From Bacillota bacterium (GTDB taxonomy: Bacteria > Bacillota > Clostridia > Acetivibrionales > DSM-1351): 45,102 bases of DNA. Positions 16,211-24,916 of this stretch are shown in pieces. The notes under the pieces were generated by a model that saw nothing but the letters and a program-made list of their open reading frames with translations, had not been told where the DNA came from and did not search any database. The first letter of the stretch is position 1. The number at the start of each line of letters is the position of its first letter. The DNA is taken from assembly GCA_023436485.1 (NCBI GenBank), contig JAEZIU010000297.1, positions 1 through 45,102 on the forward strand, in the 5' to 3' direction. The translations under genes and the position numbers were made by a program.

Positions 16211-17695
16211 ATGAAGTTTAAAAGTGCAAATATTAAAAAGGGTATCTCTTTTTTAATATGTTTATCAGTTTTTCTTTGTATTTTTGCAGCGGTAGGTGTT
16301 ACAATCACATCAGCTGCTACAACGCCGGCTTTCATTTACGGTGATGTAAATGGAGATAGAACCGTGGACGCTCTAGACCTTTCCTTAATGAAAATGTATT
16401 TACTCGGAACAATTACTGCTTTCCCCAGTGATCAGGGGAAAAATGCTGCTGATGTTGATAAGAGCGGCTCTGTCGATTCACTTGATTTGTCAATGATGAA
16501 AAAATACCTGTTAGGTCAAGGAACTTTGCCTGACCCTGATGTTGAACAACCCTCTGTTCTTGAACCCATAACAATACCTGTATTTTCTTCATTGCAGGCA
16601 AATTCAAAACTTCCTGACCCATTTATGTATAAGACTGGAACCCAAAAAGGTACTCGTATTACAACAAAAAGTCAGTGGGAACAACGTCGTTATGAGATCA
16701 GCCAATTGGCTCAGGCATTTGAATATGGAGTAAAACCGGGTAAGCCTGAATCAGTAACTGCTTCATACAGCAGTAACATGATTACTATAACATGTAAACA
16801 AGCCGGTAAAACAATATCCTTTGCATGTTCGATCCAATATCCTACTACAGGTAAGGCACCATATCCTGCAATGATAGGGGTAAACATGAATACTCTCAAT
16901 ACCAGTGAAATCCTCAAGCTGGGAGTTGCTTTGATTACTCTTCCTGCTGATGAAATTGCACAGGAAGTTGACGGAAGCTCAAGAGGAAAAGGAAAGTTCT
17001 TTGATCTTTATGGAAGTACATACGATGCCGGAGCATTGATTGCATGGGCATGGGGTACTGACCGTCTTATTGATGCACTTGAAATGACACCTGCAGCCAA
17101 TATAAATCCCACCAAGTTGGGTGTTACAGGCGGTTCACGTAACGGAAAGGGTGCACTTGCAATTGGTGCATTTGATGAGAGAATAGCTCTTACTATTCCT
17201 CAGGAATCAGGTAACGGAGGAGCCTCAGGTTGGAGAACAGCTGATGCTCAGAGGGCAGCAGGACAGAATGTACAAACACTTTCAGAAATCGTCGGGGAAA
17301 ACGTTTGGTTCGCAAAGGCTCTTAATCAATTTGTCAATAATACAACAAAACTTCCATATGATCATCATGAAATAGAAGCTTTGTGTGCACCTCGAGGATT
17401 GCTTGTTATAGAAAATCCGGATTTTGAATGGTTAGGCAATTTCAGTTGCTGGAATACTTCAACAGCAGGCCGTATGATATACCAAGCTCTTGGAGTACAG
17501 GACAACATGGGTTACTCTTCTATAGGAGGACACGGACATTGTGTATTCCCTGCATCTCAGCAGCCGGAAGTAACAGCATTCGTTCAGAAATTCTTGCTTG
17601 GTCAAAACGTAAGCACCAATGTATTCAGGTCAGACAAAACATACACTTTTGACAAGGCAAGATGGGTTGATTGGACTGTACCAACCCTCCAGTAA
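16211..17695 (+). CDS. Cellulosomal glucuronoyl esterase: signal peptide, dockerin I, CE15
   Basis: A 494-residue secreted enzyme that should cleave ester bonds between lignin alcohols and 4-O-methylglucuronic acid on xylan. A signal peptide covers residues 1 to about 36. A type I dockerin lies at about 44-102, with two calcium-loop repeats (GDVNGDRTVDALDLSLMKMY and ADVDKSGSVDSLDLSMMKKY); the recognition positions are Ala-Leu and Ser-Leu, as in C. cellulolyticum dockerins. The CE15 alpha/beta-hydrolase domain follows a Pro-rich linker: nucleophile Ser309 in TGGSRNGKGA, acid Glu332 in PQESGNGG, and histidines 441/443 in GGHGHC. The dockerin is N-terminal, which is less common than C-terminal. 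The Cys before Ser in many family members (GCSR) is Gly here. SD GAGGGGA precedes the ATG. It is monocistronic. Confidence 0.93.
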   Translation: MKFKSANIKKGISFLICLSVFLCIFAAVGVTITSAATTPAFIYGDVNGDRTVDALDLSLMKMYLLGTITAFPSDQGKNAADVDKSGSVDSLDLSMMKKYLLGQGTLPDPDVEQPSVLEPITIPVFSSLQANSKLPDPFMYKTGTQKGTRITTKSQWEQRRYEISQLAQAFEYGVKPGKPESVTASYSSNMITITCKQAGKTISFACSIQYPTTGKAPYPAMIGVNMNTLNTSEILKLGVALITLPADEIAQEVDGSSRGKGKFFDLYGSTYDAGALIAWAWGTDRLIDALEMTPAANINPTKLGVTGGSRNGKGALAIGAFDERIALTIPQESGNGGASGWRTADAQRAAGQNVQTLSEIVGENVWFAKALNQFVNNTTKLPYDHHEIEALCAPRGLLVIENPDFEWLGNFSCWNTSTAGRMIYQALGVQDNMGYSSIGGHGHCVFPASQQPEVTAFVQKFLLGQNVSTNVFRSDKTYTFDKARWVDWTVPTLQ

Positions 17696-17724
17696 ATGTT
17701 ACTCATTTTAAGTTTTAAATAAGA

Positions 17725-17765
17725 CAAAGGCATGGAAGACGGGATAGCTTTCATGTCTTTTATTT
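17725..17765 (+). terminator. Terminator after the esterase gene
   Basis: AAGGCATGGAA (17727-17737 region) pairs, with two G-U pairs, with TTTCATGTCTT (17749-17759), followed by a T-rich stretch TTTATTT. Confidence 0.65.
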
Positions 17766-17779
17766 ATACTAAAAAAAAC

Positions 17780-17807
17780 TTGACAAACGTAAAATATGTA
17801 ATATAAT
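17780..17807 (+). promoter_or_regulatory. Strong sigma-A promoter of the tad locus
   Basis: TTGACA (17780-17785), 16 bases, TATAAT (17802-17807): both boxes are consensus. The leader to tadZ is about 72 bases. No other promoter of this strength is seen inside the locus, so it probably drives the whole set of eleven genes. Confidence 0.85.
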
Positions 17808-17885
17808 GATTTTGTTAGTAAATTCTAATTTGTTTTTGTCTATTAATTTTCTATTTTAAAATTTAAAATTTATTGGAGATAATTC

Positions 17886-19022
17886 ATGGCACTCATAAAA
17901 CTCTTAATTTTTGATGAGGACAATGAGTATTCAATCAGTTTATGTAATTTTCTTACTCATAGTTACTCAGAAACTATTGCGGTAAACTACTGCAAAGATC
18001 TCAATGACATTAATAATCTTATAAAAAAGATTGACCCCCAGGTTATACTTGCTTCGGAGAGATACTACAATGATATAAAAACCTATTGTAAACGTAATTT
18101 AATTCTATTATCATCTGTAAAAACCCCCGAATCAACAATTCAAAACGATTACATATACAAATACAAAGAAGTTAATCAAATTGCAGCGGAAATAATAGAT
18201 ATCTATACTACATCGGGGAATAAAATATATCACACCGGGGGAAAAAACACTAAAATAGTTTCGGTTTATTCAGCCGCCGGGAATGTAGGGAAAACGTCAT
18301 TGGCATTGGCAGTAAGCAGTATTTGTTCATTCTCCGGCTTGTCAGTCTTTTATCTTAATCTGGAGCAATTCCAATCAACGAATATCTTTTTTAACGGTAA
18401 TACTCAATATTCCTTTTCAGATATTATATATTTTGCCAAGGAAAAGGATAAGAACCTTGCGACCAAAATCCCTGCCATCTGTTCCAAGGAAATTGATTCA
18501 GGCATACACTATTTTAGTCAGGCAAACAACGTATTTGACATAAAAGAAATGCTGCCTGAGGATATTGACTTTATTGTTTCGGCTATTAAAGATTGTGGAT
18601 ATTATGATCTTGTAATGATAGATATGGATTCACAGCTCAATGAAAATACAATGAAGGTTTTTGAAAAGTCAGATGAAATTTTGTACGTTATAACAAATGA
18701 TGATAATTGTTTACATAAAACTAAATTATTTATTGAAAGCATGGATTTGCTTACAAAAAGCTTTGAAAATAGTGCATCTATAAAAACTAAAATAAAATTC
18801 ATTGCAAACAAAGTATCTAAACAGGCTCTCCAGTCTGAAAAATTCTATCTTGAGCAGGAACTCATGTCCCAAATCGTTTACGATTTCGATTTTCCTTCTT
18901 TAAATAACCTTTCCAAACTCAACGGAGGGCCTGAAATGATACTTAATTCATACAGAGATATTGCGGGAAGGTACATTTGGCATAACACGGAGGTACGGTG
19001 TGAAACAGGAACTCTTAAATGA
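17886..19022 (+). CDS. tadZ: TadZ/CpaE-like localisation ATPase
   Basis: A 378-residue protein with an N-terminal receiver-like fold (KLLIFDEDNEYSISLCNFL, about residues 1-110) and a C-terminal MinD/ParA-type ATPase. The deviant Walker A motif is YSAAGNVGKTSLA at about residues 128-140, and a Walker B-like YDLVMIDMDS follows. TadZ proteins recruit the Tad pilus machine to its place in the cell and are often poor or atypical ATPases. Receiver phosphorylation residues are incomplete, so it is probably a pseudo-receiver. It is the first gene after a strong promoter, and its last 23 bases overlap the tadA start. The start ATG at 17886 has TGGAG nearby. Confidence 0.88.
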   Translation: MALIKLLIFDEDNEYSISLCNFLTHSYSETIAVNYCKDLNDINNLIKKIDPQVILASERYYNDIKTYCKRNLILLSSVKTPESTIQNDYIYKYKEVNQIAAEIIDIYTTSGNKIYHTGGKNTKIVSVYSAAGNVGKTSLALAVSSICSFSGLSVFYLNLEQFQSTNIFFNGNTQYSFSDIIYFAKEKDKNLATKIPAICSKEIDSGIHYFSQANNVFDIKEMLPEDIDFIVSAIKDCGYYDLVMIDMDSQLNENTMKVFEKSDEILYVITNDDNCLHKTKLFIESMDLLTKSFENSASIKTKIKFIANKVSKQALQSEKFYLEQELMSQIVYDFDFPSLNNLSKLNGGPEMILNSYRDIAGRYIWHNTEVRCETGTLK

Positions 19023-20235
19023 AATAAAAGGCTCAATTAATGAAAAAATTGATTTAAAGAGAAATTTCACAGATCACGAAATTAATGAGTTAATAGTCCG
19101 TACAGTACTGGATAAATCTAAACAAGTAATTCTCAGCTCAGTTGAAAAGAAGCAAATCATTGAAACTATTTTTAACTCTCTTCGGCGTTTGGACATTCTA
19201 CAGCCTATTCTGGATGATAATCAGGTAACAGAAATAATGATAAACGGGCCAAATAATATTTTTGTTGAAAAGAAGGGCAAAATAAGCCGCCTTGAAATGT
19301 GCTTTGAGTCGCAACAAAAGCTGGAGGATATTATACAGGTTATGGTAACTGCTGTAAACAGAACAGTTAATGAATCAAATCCTATTGTTGACGCCAGGTT
19401 AAAGGACGGGTCACGGCTTAACGTAGTACTTCCTCCAATTGCATTGAATGGACCTATTGTAACTATAAGAAAATTCCCGGGAAAACCAATTGATATGGAA
19501 CAACTGATAGAGTTAGGGTCTTTAACCACCGAGTCCGCAGCAGCACTAAAAATGCTAATTACAGCAAAATACAATATCTTTGTGGCAGGTGGTACAGGTA
19601 GTGGGAAGACAACCTTCCTCAACGCACTTTCAAACTTTATACCGACTGATGAAAGAATAATAACCATAGAAGATTCCGCGGAACTGCAAATAACAAATAT
19701 ATCAAATCTTGTGAGTCTCGAAACCAGAAACGCAAATGTGGAGGGAAGAGGAGAAATAACTATTAAAAATCTTATAAAAACAGCCTTGCGAATGAGACCA
19801 AACAGGATAATCGTTGGTGAAGTCAGGGGTGAGGAAGCAATTGATATGCTGACTGCAATGAATACAGGGCATGACGGATCACTTAGTACAGGGCATGCAA
19901 ATTCTTCTCAAGATATGTTTTCGCGTCTGGAAACAATGATTCTGAGTGCTGCACCTCTGCCTTTGGAAGCTGTAAGAAAGCAGATAGCCTCTGCAATAGA
20001 TATTATCATATTTCTTTCAAGGCTCAGAGACGGGTCCCGACGGACAATGGAAATTTCAGAAGTACTGGGAATTGAAAATGGATTAATAAAACTAAACCCG
20101 CTTTTTATATTCGAAGAAACATTTCAAGAAGAACAAAAACCCATTAATACTGTTTTAGGATGTTTGAAAAGAACATTAAATCCGTTAATTAATAAACATA
20201 AAATGATAAATTCAGGGATATACGATGATTTTTAG
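19000..20235 (+). CDS. tadA: TadA/CpaF secretion ATPase
   Basis: A 411-residue type II/IV secretion ATPase that powers pilus assembly (and, in Tad systems, possibly retraction). The N-terminal domain has LDDNQVTEIMINGPNNIFVE; the Walker A motif GGTGSGKTTF is at about residues 197-206; the Asp box and Walker B region include ITIEDSAELQ, RPNRIIVGEVRGEEA and a conserved His segment in NTGHDGSLSTGHAN. I chose the GTG at 19000 because GGAGGT is five bases upstream; the upstream in-frame TTG at 18961 has no SD. The gene overlaps tadZ by 23 bases, which suggests translational coupling. Confidence 0.95.
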   Translation: MKQELLNEIKGSINEKIDLKRNFTDHEINELIVRTVLDKSKQVILSSVEKKQIIETIFNSLRRLDILQPILDDNQVTEIMINGPNNIFVEKKGKISRLEMCFESQQKLEDIIQVMVTAVNRTVNESNPIVDARLKDGSRLNVVLPPIALNGPIVTIRKFPGKPIDMEQLIELGSLTTESAAALKMLITAKYNIFVAGGTGSGKTTFLNALSNFIPTDERIITIEDSAELQITNISNLVSLETRNANVEGRGEITIKNLIKTALRMRPNRIIVGEVRGEEAIDMLTAMNTGHDGSLSTGHANSSQDMFSRLETMILSAAPLPLEAVRKQIASAIDIIIFLSRLRDGSRRTMEISEVLGIENGLIKLNPLFIFEETFQEEQKPINTVLGCLKRTLNPLINKHKMINSGIYDDF

Positions 20236-20246
20236 GAGGAATTTTA

Positions 20247-20990
20247 TTGATTGACTATAACGAATATGCAATCCCGATGAAAATGAAATTAGTATATGCA
20301 TTATCGGCTGCAGCGGTTGTCTTTGCAGTCTCTTACATGTTTTACAGGAGTGTTATCATTTCAATGATAATAAGTCCGTTAGGTATATTTTATTTGAAGT
20401 ACAAAAGAAAACAAATAATCCATAAAAGAAAAAGTGAACTTAATTTGCAATTTAAAGATTTACTTATATCTCTATCAACTTCTTTGTCAGCAGGAAAACC
20501 TTTGGAAAAGTCTTTTGTAGGAGCCCTTTCAGACCTCTATGTTTTATATCCCAGCGAAGATGCACATATTGTCCGAGAAACAAAAATAATTATTAATAAA
20601 CTATCTCTGAATGTAAGTATAGAAGATGCAATTTCAGACTTTGCAGACCGCTCTGATATAGATGACATAAAAAGTTTTTCAGATGTAATTATAATATGCA
20701 AAAGGACAGGCGGAAATTTGGTTGAAGCAATTAAAAATTCATCAAGAATTATAAGTGAAAAAATAGAAATGACACAGGAAATAGAAACACTACTTTCATC
20801 CAGAAAATTTGAACAGAAAATTCTAAATATTACACCTATTGCAATGATTTTTATTTTATCAACCACTGCGGGAGAATACATAAAGCCTGTATTTATTACT
20901 ACTACAGGCAGGATAGCAGTAACAATGTGTCTGGTTCTTCTGACAGTTGCATACTTGATTTCAAATAGAATAATGAATATAAAATTGTGA
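20247..20990 (+). CDS. tadB: TadB inner-membrane platform protein (T2SSF domain)
   Basis: A 247-residue membrane protein. Two hydrophobic helices are near the N terminus (about 15-35 and 38-55), the cytoplasmic T2SSF domain is at about 75-190 (LLISLSTSLSAGKPLEKSF, FSDVIIICKRTGGNLVEAI), and two helices end the chain. Partners are TadC and TadA. The start is TTG at 20247, with AGGAGGA eight bases before it; no ATG is better placed. It is shorter than proteobacterial TadB, as usual in Firmicutes. Confidence 0.9.
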   Translation: MIDYNEYAIPMKMKLVYALSAAAVVFAVSYMFYRSVIISMIISPLGIFYLKYKRKQIIHKRKSELNLQFKDLLISLSTSLSAGKPLEKSFVGALSDLYVLYPSEDAHIVRETKIIINKLSLNVSIEDAISDFADRSDIDDIKSFSDVIIICKRTGGNLVEAIKNSSRIISEKIEMTQEIETLLSSRKFEQKILNITPIAMIFILSTTAGEYIKPVFITTTGRIAVTMCLVLLTVAYLISNRIMNIKL

Positions 20991-20996
20991 GGTATT

Positions 20997-21887
20997 ATGT
21001 TGAGTTTATGGATTTTAACTGGAATAACTTTAATTGTTTACGTAATAGCTTTTATCCTCATATTAGCTAAAAAATATTGCGATTATTCTAAATACTGTGG
21101 TGTATTAAATTCAAAGGAGTATCCTCTAAAAAGCTTGTTGCCTTTTGGGCTGTTTATATTGGATAAATTCAGCTATTCCTTTAATTCTACGTATGACAGA
21201 AGGACTATAGGAAGGATTAGTGAAATTTACGGACAGGAATATTCAGCTTTTTATATACGGATATTTCATGCGAAAAAAATTGTACTTCTGGCTTTAATTA
21301 TTCCAGGTGAACTACTTGTGGGTATTTTAGCTAATTACCAGGCTGTATTTAATATTTACATAACGCTTTTATTCGGGGTAATGATATTTCTGGATGATGC
21401 CAGGTTGACCAGCCGGGTAAAAAAACGCCGTCTTGAAATACAGTTGGAGTTTCCTGATTTCATAAATAAACTTACCTTGTTACTAAATGCAGGACTGACA
21501 ATGTCCAAGGCTTGGGAAAAAATTTCTTTGGACAGCAAAAAGAAGTGTGATTTCTATAAAGAAGTAGAAAAAACAGTGTCACAGATTAAAACAGGCGTAA
21601 GCGAATCAGAGGCATTCAGCGAATTTGCTAAAAGACTGAAAACACCTGAAATATCAAGAGTTATGTCGACAATTATTCAAAACACAAAAAAGGGAGGAAC
21701 TGATCTTGTACTAACATTAAAGCTTCAGTCAAATGAAAGTTGGGAAATACGAAAAAATGCAGTAAAGAGACTTGGAGAGGAAGCTTCTACAAAGCTTTTG
21801 TTTCCCATGATGTTAATGTTTTTTGCAATAATTATCATTGTTGTTACACCTGCATTAATATCTATGCAGGGAATATCAAATTTTTAG
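20997..21887 (+). CDS. tadC: TadC inner-membrane platform protein (T2SSF domain)
   Basis: A 296-residue T2SSF protein with an N-terminal helix (about 4-24), a helix pair near 95-130, the cytoplasmic domain (FPDFINKLTLLLNAGLTMSK at about 150-170, then SRVMSTIIQNTKKGGTDLV), and a C-terminal hydrophobic helix. It should form the platform complex with TadB that couples the ATPase to pilin extraction from the membrane. It starts six bases after tadB with GAGGT ahead of the ATG. Confidence 0.9.
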   Translation: MLSLWILTGITLIVYVIAFILILAKKYCDYSKYCGVLNSKEYPLKSLLPFGLFILDKFSYSFNSTYDRRTIGRISEIYGQEYSAFYIRIFHAKKIVLLALIIPGELLVGILANYQAVFNIYITLLFGVMIFLDDARLTSRVKKRRLEIQLEFPDFINKLTLLLNAGLTMSKAWEKISLDSKKKCDFYKEVEKTVSQIKTGVSESEAFSEFAKRLKTPEISRVMSTIIQNTKKGGTDLVLTLKLQSNESWEIRKNAVKRLGEEASTKLLFPMMLMFFAIIIIVVTPALISMQGISNF

Positions 21888-21929
21888 AAGATCAATTTAA
21901 AGCCGTATTCACGGATAAGGAGGATTAAT

Positions 21930-22139
21930 ATGATTACAGAATTAAAGAGATTTATAAGAGAAGAAGATGGTATGGGAACAGTTGAAGTTATTATTATCAT
22001 AGCTGTTCTTGTGGGTGTGGCTCTGCTTTTCAGAAAGCAGCTGATTACCTTTGTAAATGGTATAATAAAAAATCTATTTCCGGATGCAAGCAAACTTGAG
22101 GATAATAGGAATGGTGCTGATATAAAGCTTGTAGGTTAG
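21930..22139 (+). CDS. flp: Flp-type (type IVb) pilin
   Basis: A 69-residue small pilin, probably the main pilus subunit. A short charged leader ends in Gly14, and the predicted cleavage is G14|M15 in EEDG|MGTVE, which puts Glu19 at +5 of the mature chain. A hydrophobic helix follows (VIIIIAVLVGVALLF) and then a hydrophilic tail that ends in IKLVG. Glu+5 is needed for subunit packing in the type IV pilin family. GGAGG lies eight bases ahead of the ATG, the strongest SD in the locus, as expected for the most abundant subunit. Related to the Flp1-like pilins of Gram-positive Tad loci. Confidence 0.88.
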   Translation: MITELKRFIREEDGMGTVEVIIIIAVLVGVALLFRKQLITFVNGIIKNLFPDASKLEDNRNGADIKLVG

Positions 22140-22149
22140 GTATATCATT

Positions 22150-22746
22150 ATGAAAAATACTAAAGGTAGTTTTACTGTTGAAGCTTCACTGGTTTTTTCA
22201 GTAGTTTTTCTTCTGGTGGCTGCATTTGTATACATATTTGTAATTATGTATCAATATGTGAATGTACAAAGCATAGCCGATGAAGCTGCCACAAAAGGGG
22301 CTTATTATTATGTAAATCAAACTGGAGAAAATTACTACTCACATAAGATAAATGAAGTGTACTGGAGAATTTATGATACAAATAAAAACAAAAAAATATC
22401 AGAGATTAATAATTATGTAAATAAATTATTGGGAAAGTCTTTGTTCCCGGCTGAAAATAATATCTCTACAAATACATATAACAAAATTCTTATGAGAAAT
22501 CTTCAAATAGAAATTCAAGAGAAATATCCTTTACCCGTCGGTAACTTGTTTGATATTTTTGGTCTGTCCCCGGTACTAAGTCTTAAAGCTGTGTCTAATT
22601 CACCACTGGATGACAATGCAGAATTTATAAGAAACATGGATATTGTGAAAGACATCTATAATTGTATTCAAAACAGCGATAACAAATGGATAGGGGAGGA
22701 TTCACAGTTGGGAGACATACTTGAAAAACTGTTGAAGAAAAACTAA
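22150..22746 (+). CDS. TadE-like pseudopilin
   Basis: A 198-residue protein with the prepilin signature TKG|SFTVEAS at its N terminus: cleavage after Gly6, Glu11 at +5. A hydrophobic helix spans about 12-40, and the remaining 155 residues should be exported. TadE and TadF pseudopilins are minor pilus components. The mature domain has no motif I recognise. It is 10 bases after the pilin gene; the SD (TTAGGT) is weak, so its yield may be low compared with the pilin. Confidence 0.85.
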   Translation: MKNTKGSFTVEASLVFSVVFLLVAAFVYIFVIMYQYVNVQSIADEAATKGAYYYVNQTGENYYSHKINEVYWRIYDTNKNKKISEINNYVNKLLGKSLFPAENNISTNTYNKILMRNLQIEIQEKYPLPVGNLFDIFGLSPVLSLKAVSNSPLDDNAEFIRNMDIVKDIYNCIQNSDNKWIGEDSQLGDILEKLLKKN

Positions 22747-22756
22747 AGGAGAAATT

Positions 22757-24904
22757 GTGGTGGTAAATCATAAAACTAAAGGTGCAATTACAGTATTTTT
22801 AAGCATAGTTTTGTCTGCTGTATTTCTGGTTATAGGAACATTTACTGACGGAGCCAGACTCAGGCTTGCTCATTCACATGTGCAAAGGGCAAATAAATCT
22901 GCCCTTTCCTCAGTACTTGCAAACTATAATAATGAACTAAAGGATGAGTATGGACTTTTTGGAGTTTATTTAGATGAGGACTCAACACAGGAAACTTTTG
23001 AAGACTATTTCCGCAAAAACCTTGGAATTGTTGGTGAAGGAAAATCTATGTATGATTTTTGTATAGATGACATCAAGCTTGACTATCCATACAGTCTTGA
23101 GAATAAAGATGTATTTGAAAAACAGATAATGGAGTTCATGAAGTATAGGGCACCGTATGAATTGGCGACTGAACTTATTGAAAAAGTAAAGGGAATCAAG
23201 AACATTTCAAAAGGGTCAGATATATACAGCCGGAAAATACAGACAGACAAGCAGGCAGCAGAAATAGGGGAAATACAGCTTTTACTAGAGAATAAAACAA
23301 AAAGAATAAACGAATCAAATTTACCGGTTCGATTATCTGAACTTAAAGACGATTTAAGAAATCATTTTGAAATTCTTATTGAAAAAAATAAAAGTTTACA
23401 AAATCTCGAAATCGGTTTTAACAATGAAACTGATTTGAAGAAAAGACAGGATATGGCAAGATTACTTCAAAATGCACGGGAGGAAATCCAAAGTATAAAT
23501 AACACAAAGATTAATATAAAAAACAGAATTGTTGAGTTGGTAAATGAGTTCAAGGCACTTAATTCCGAAGCTGTTTCTGAAGTTGATTCTATTGCTGATA
23601 AGAAAAAAGTACTCTGCGACAGAATTAATGGGGAAATCAACCAATTGGAAGAAAATCCTGAGGGAATACATGAACTCCAGACTTCCTATAAAACTGGCAT
23701 GGATGAAATGAAAAAAATGATAGGGCAAGACAATTCAGAGACGTTGCTGGGGAGCTTAAATCAGAATATTGAAAATTGCAGTAAAATATTAAATTCTGAG
23801 GATAGGGAAGAAGACTTTCTAAATTCACTTGATAAACTCTCAACTACCAATATTACAAAGTACTATTTTAGTAAAACACCTGTTTCCGATTCAAAAGATA
23901 AGGACAACCGGAAAATGGCAACTAAAGCACTAAAGGATGCGTTTGAAGCGGACGAAGATTTAAAAAAAATACCAAAAGATATGATGAAGTATCTACCATC
24001 TCAAAAGTCTGGTTTCAAAGAGGAAGTAGAAGCCCGAACATGGGATAGCATGGATTTTGAAGATGAAAGCTGTGCGGTAGATAATTTAAATTATATTGAT
24101 GATAAAGATAATATTTTAAGTAACATAATTAATAAGATTTCAGAAGAACTTTTCTTTAACGAATACATTATGGGAACCTTTAAACATGGAGTGCCCATTT
24201 TGAAAGGCCAGAGTGAGAAAGATGCCTACAATCTAAGGTCAAAAGAAAAATCAAAAAGAGCATCTTTTTTTACAAAATTTGAGGTTGAATACATAATAAA
24301 CGGTAATACTGATGAAGCAGTAAATTCAATGTTAACAAAATCAGAAATAATGGCAATAAGACTTATTGCAAATGTACTACACATATACGCTGACAGTTCA
24401 AAAACTACAAGGGTTACAAGTCTCGCAGCAGCATTAAGTGCCTGGTGTGCCGGTCTGTCAACTCCACTAATTCAAACAATGCTGATTTTTTCTTGGGCTA
24501 CTTTCGAGTCGCTGTATGACATTAACACACTTGAAAAAGGGGGAAAAGTTCCACTATTTAAGACTAATGAACAATGGATGACTGATATTTCAGGAGCTGT
24601 AGTAAAAAAAGAAGCAAATAAAGATGACAATGACACCTTATGCCTTAGTTATAAGGATTACTTGAAAATATTTCTTGTAATTATGAATAAGGACAAAAAG
24701 CTTACCAGGGTACAGGACCTTGTACAGCTAAACAAAAGTGTTAAAAATCCGGGATTTCTTTTGGAAGATTGCAAAGTATTTTTAAAAGCCGATACAGAGG
24801 TTTCCATAAAAAATCTCTTTGTCTCATTTCCTATGTTTACTACTGATTCCAGAAGAAATATAAGTCGTTCATATATAAAAGAAAATATGTACCTTGGGTA
24901 TTAA
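22757..24904 (+). CDS. DUF5702-type giant pseudopilin-like protein
   Basis: A 715-residue exported protein with prepilin-like N terminus KTKG|AITVFLSIV: Gly9 precedes the predicted cleavage site, but the +5 residue is Phe14 instead of Glu. A single hydrophobic helix covers about 10-32. The start of the mature domain (GARLRLAHSHVQRANKSALS, then LKDEYGLFGVY) is what I know as DUF5702 of clostridial Tad loci. Residues about 165-340 are strongly coiled-coil like (rich in Lys, Glu, Leu, Asn); the C-terminal third has hydrophobic segments (IRLIANVLHIYADSS, LIQTMLIFSWATFESLY). The start is GTG at 22757 or 22760 after AGGAG. Its size and missing Glu+5 recall the tip subunit GspK of type II secretion; that is inference. 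Confidence 0.82.
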   Translation: MVVNHKTKGAITVFLSIVLSAVFLVIGTFTDGARLRLAHSHVQRANKSALSSVLANYNNELKDEYGLFGVYLDEDSTQETFEDYFRKNLGIVGEGKSMYDFCIDDIKLDYPYSLENKDVFEKQIMEFMKYRAPYELATELIEKVKGIKNISKGSDIYSRKIQTDKQAAEIGEIQLLLENKTKRINESNLPVRLSELKDDLRNHFEILIEKNKSLQNLEIGFNNETDLKKRQDMARLLQNAREEIQSINNTKINIKNRIVELVNEFKALNSEAVSEVDSIADKKKVLCDRINGEINQLEENPEGIHELQTSYKTGMDEMKKMIGQDNSETLLGSLNQNIENCSKILNSEDREEDFLNSLDKLSTTNITKYYFSKTPVSDSKDKDNRKMATKALKDAFEADEDLKKIPKDMMKYLPSQKSGFKEEVEARTWDSMDFEDESCAVDNLNYIDDKDNILSNIINKISEELFFNEYIMGTFKHGVPILKGQSEKDAYNLRSKEKSKRASFFTKFEVEYIINGNTDEAVNSMLTKSEIMAIRLIANVLHIYADSSKTTRVTSLAAALSAWCAGLSTPLIQTMLIFSWATFESLYDINTLEKGGKVPLFKTNEQWMTDISGAVVKKEANKDDNDTLCLSYKDYLKIFLVIMNKDKKLTRVQDLVQLNKSVKNPGFLLEDCKVFLKADTEVSIKNLFVSFPMFTTDSRRNISRSYIKENMYLGY

Positions 24905-24916
24905 GGGGGGCTTTGT

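Noticed and set aside
18961..18999. Upstream TTG start for tadA
   Set aside because: No SD, deeper overlap with tadZ; the GTG at 19000 has GGAGGT at the right distance.
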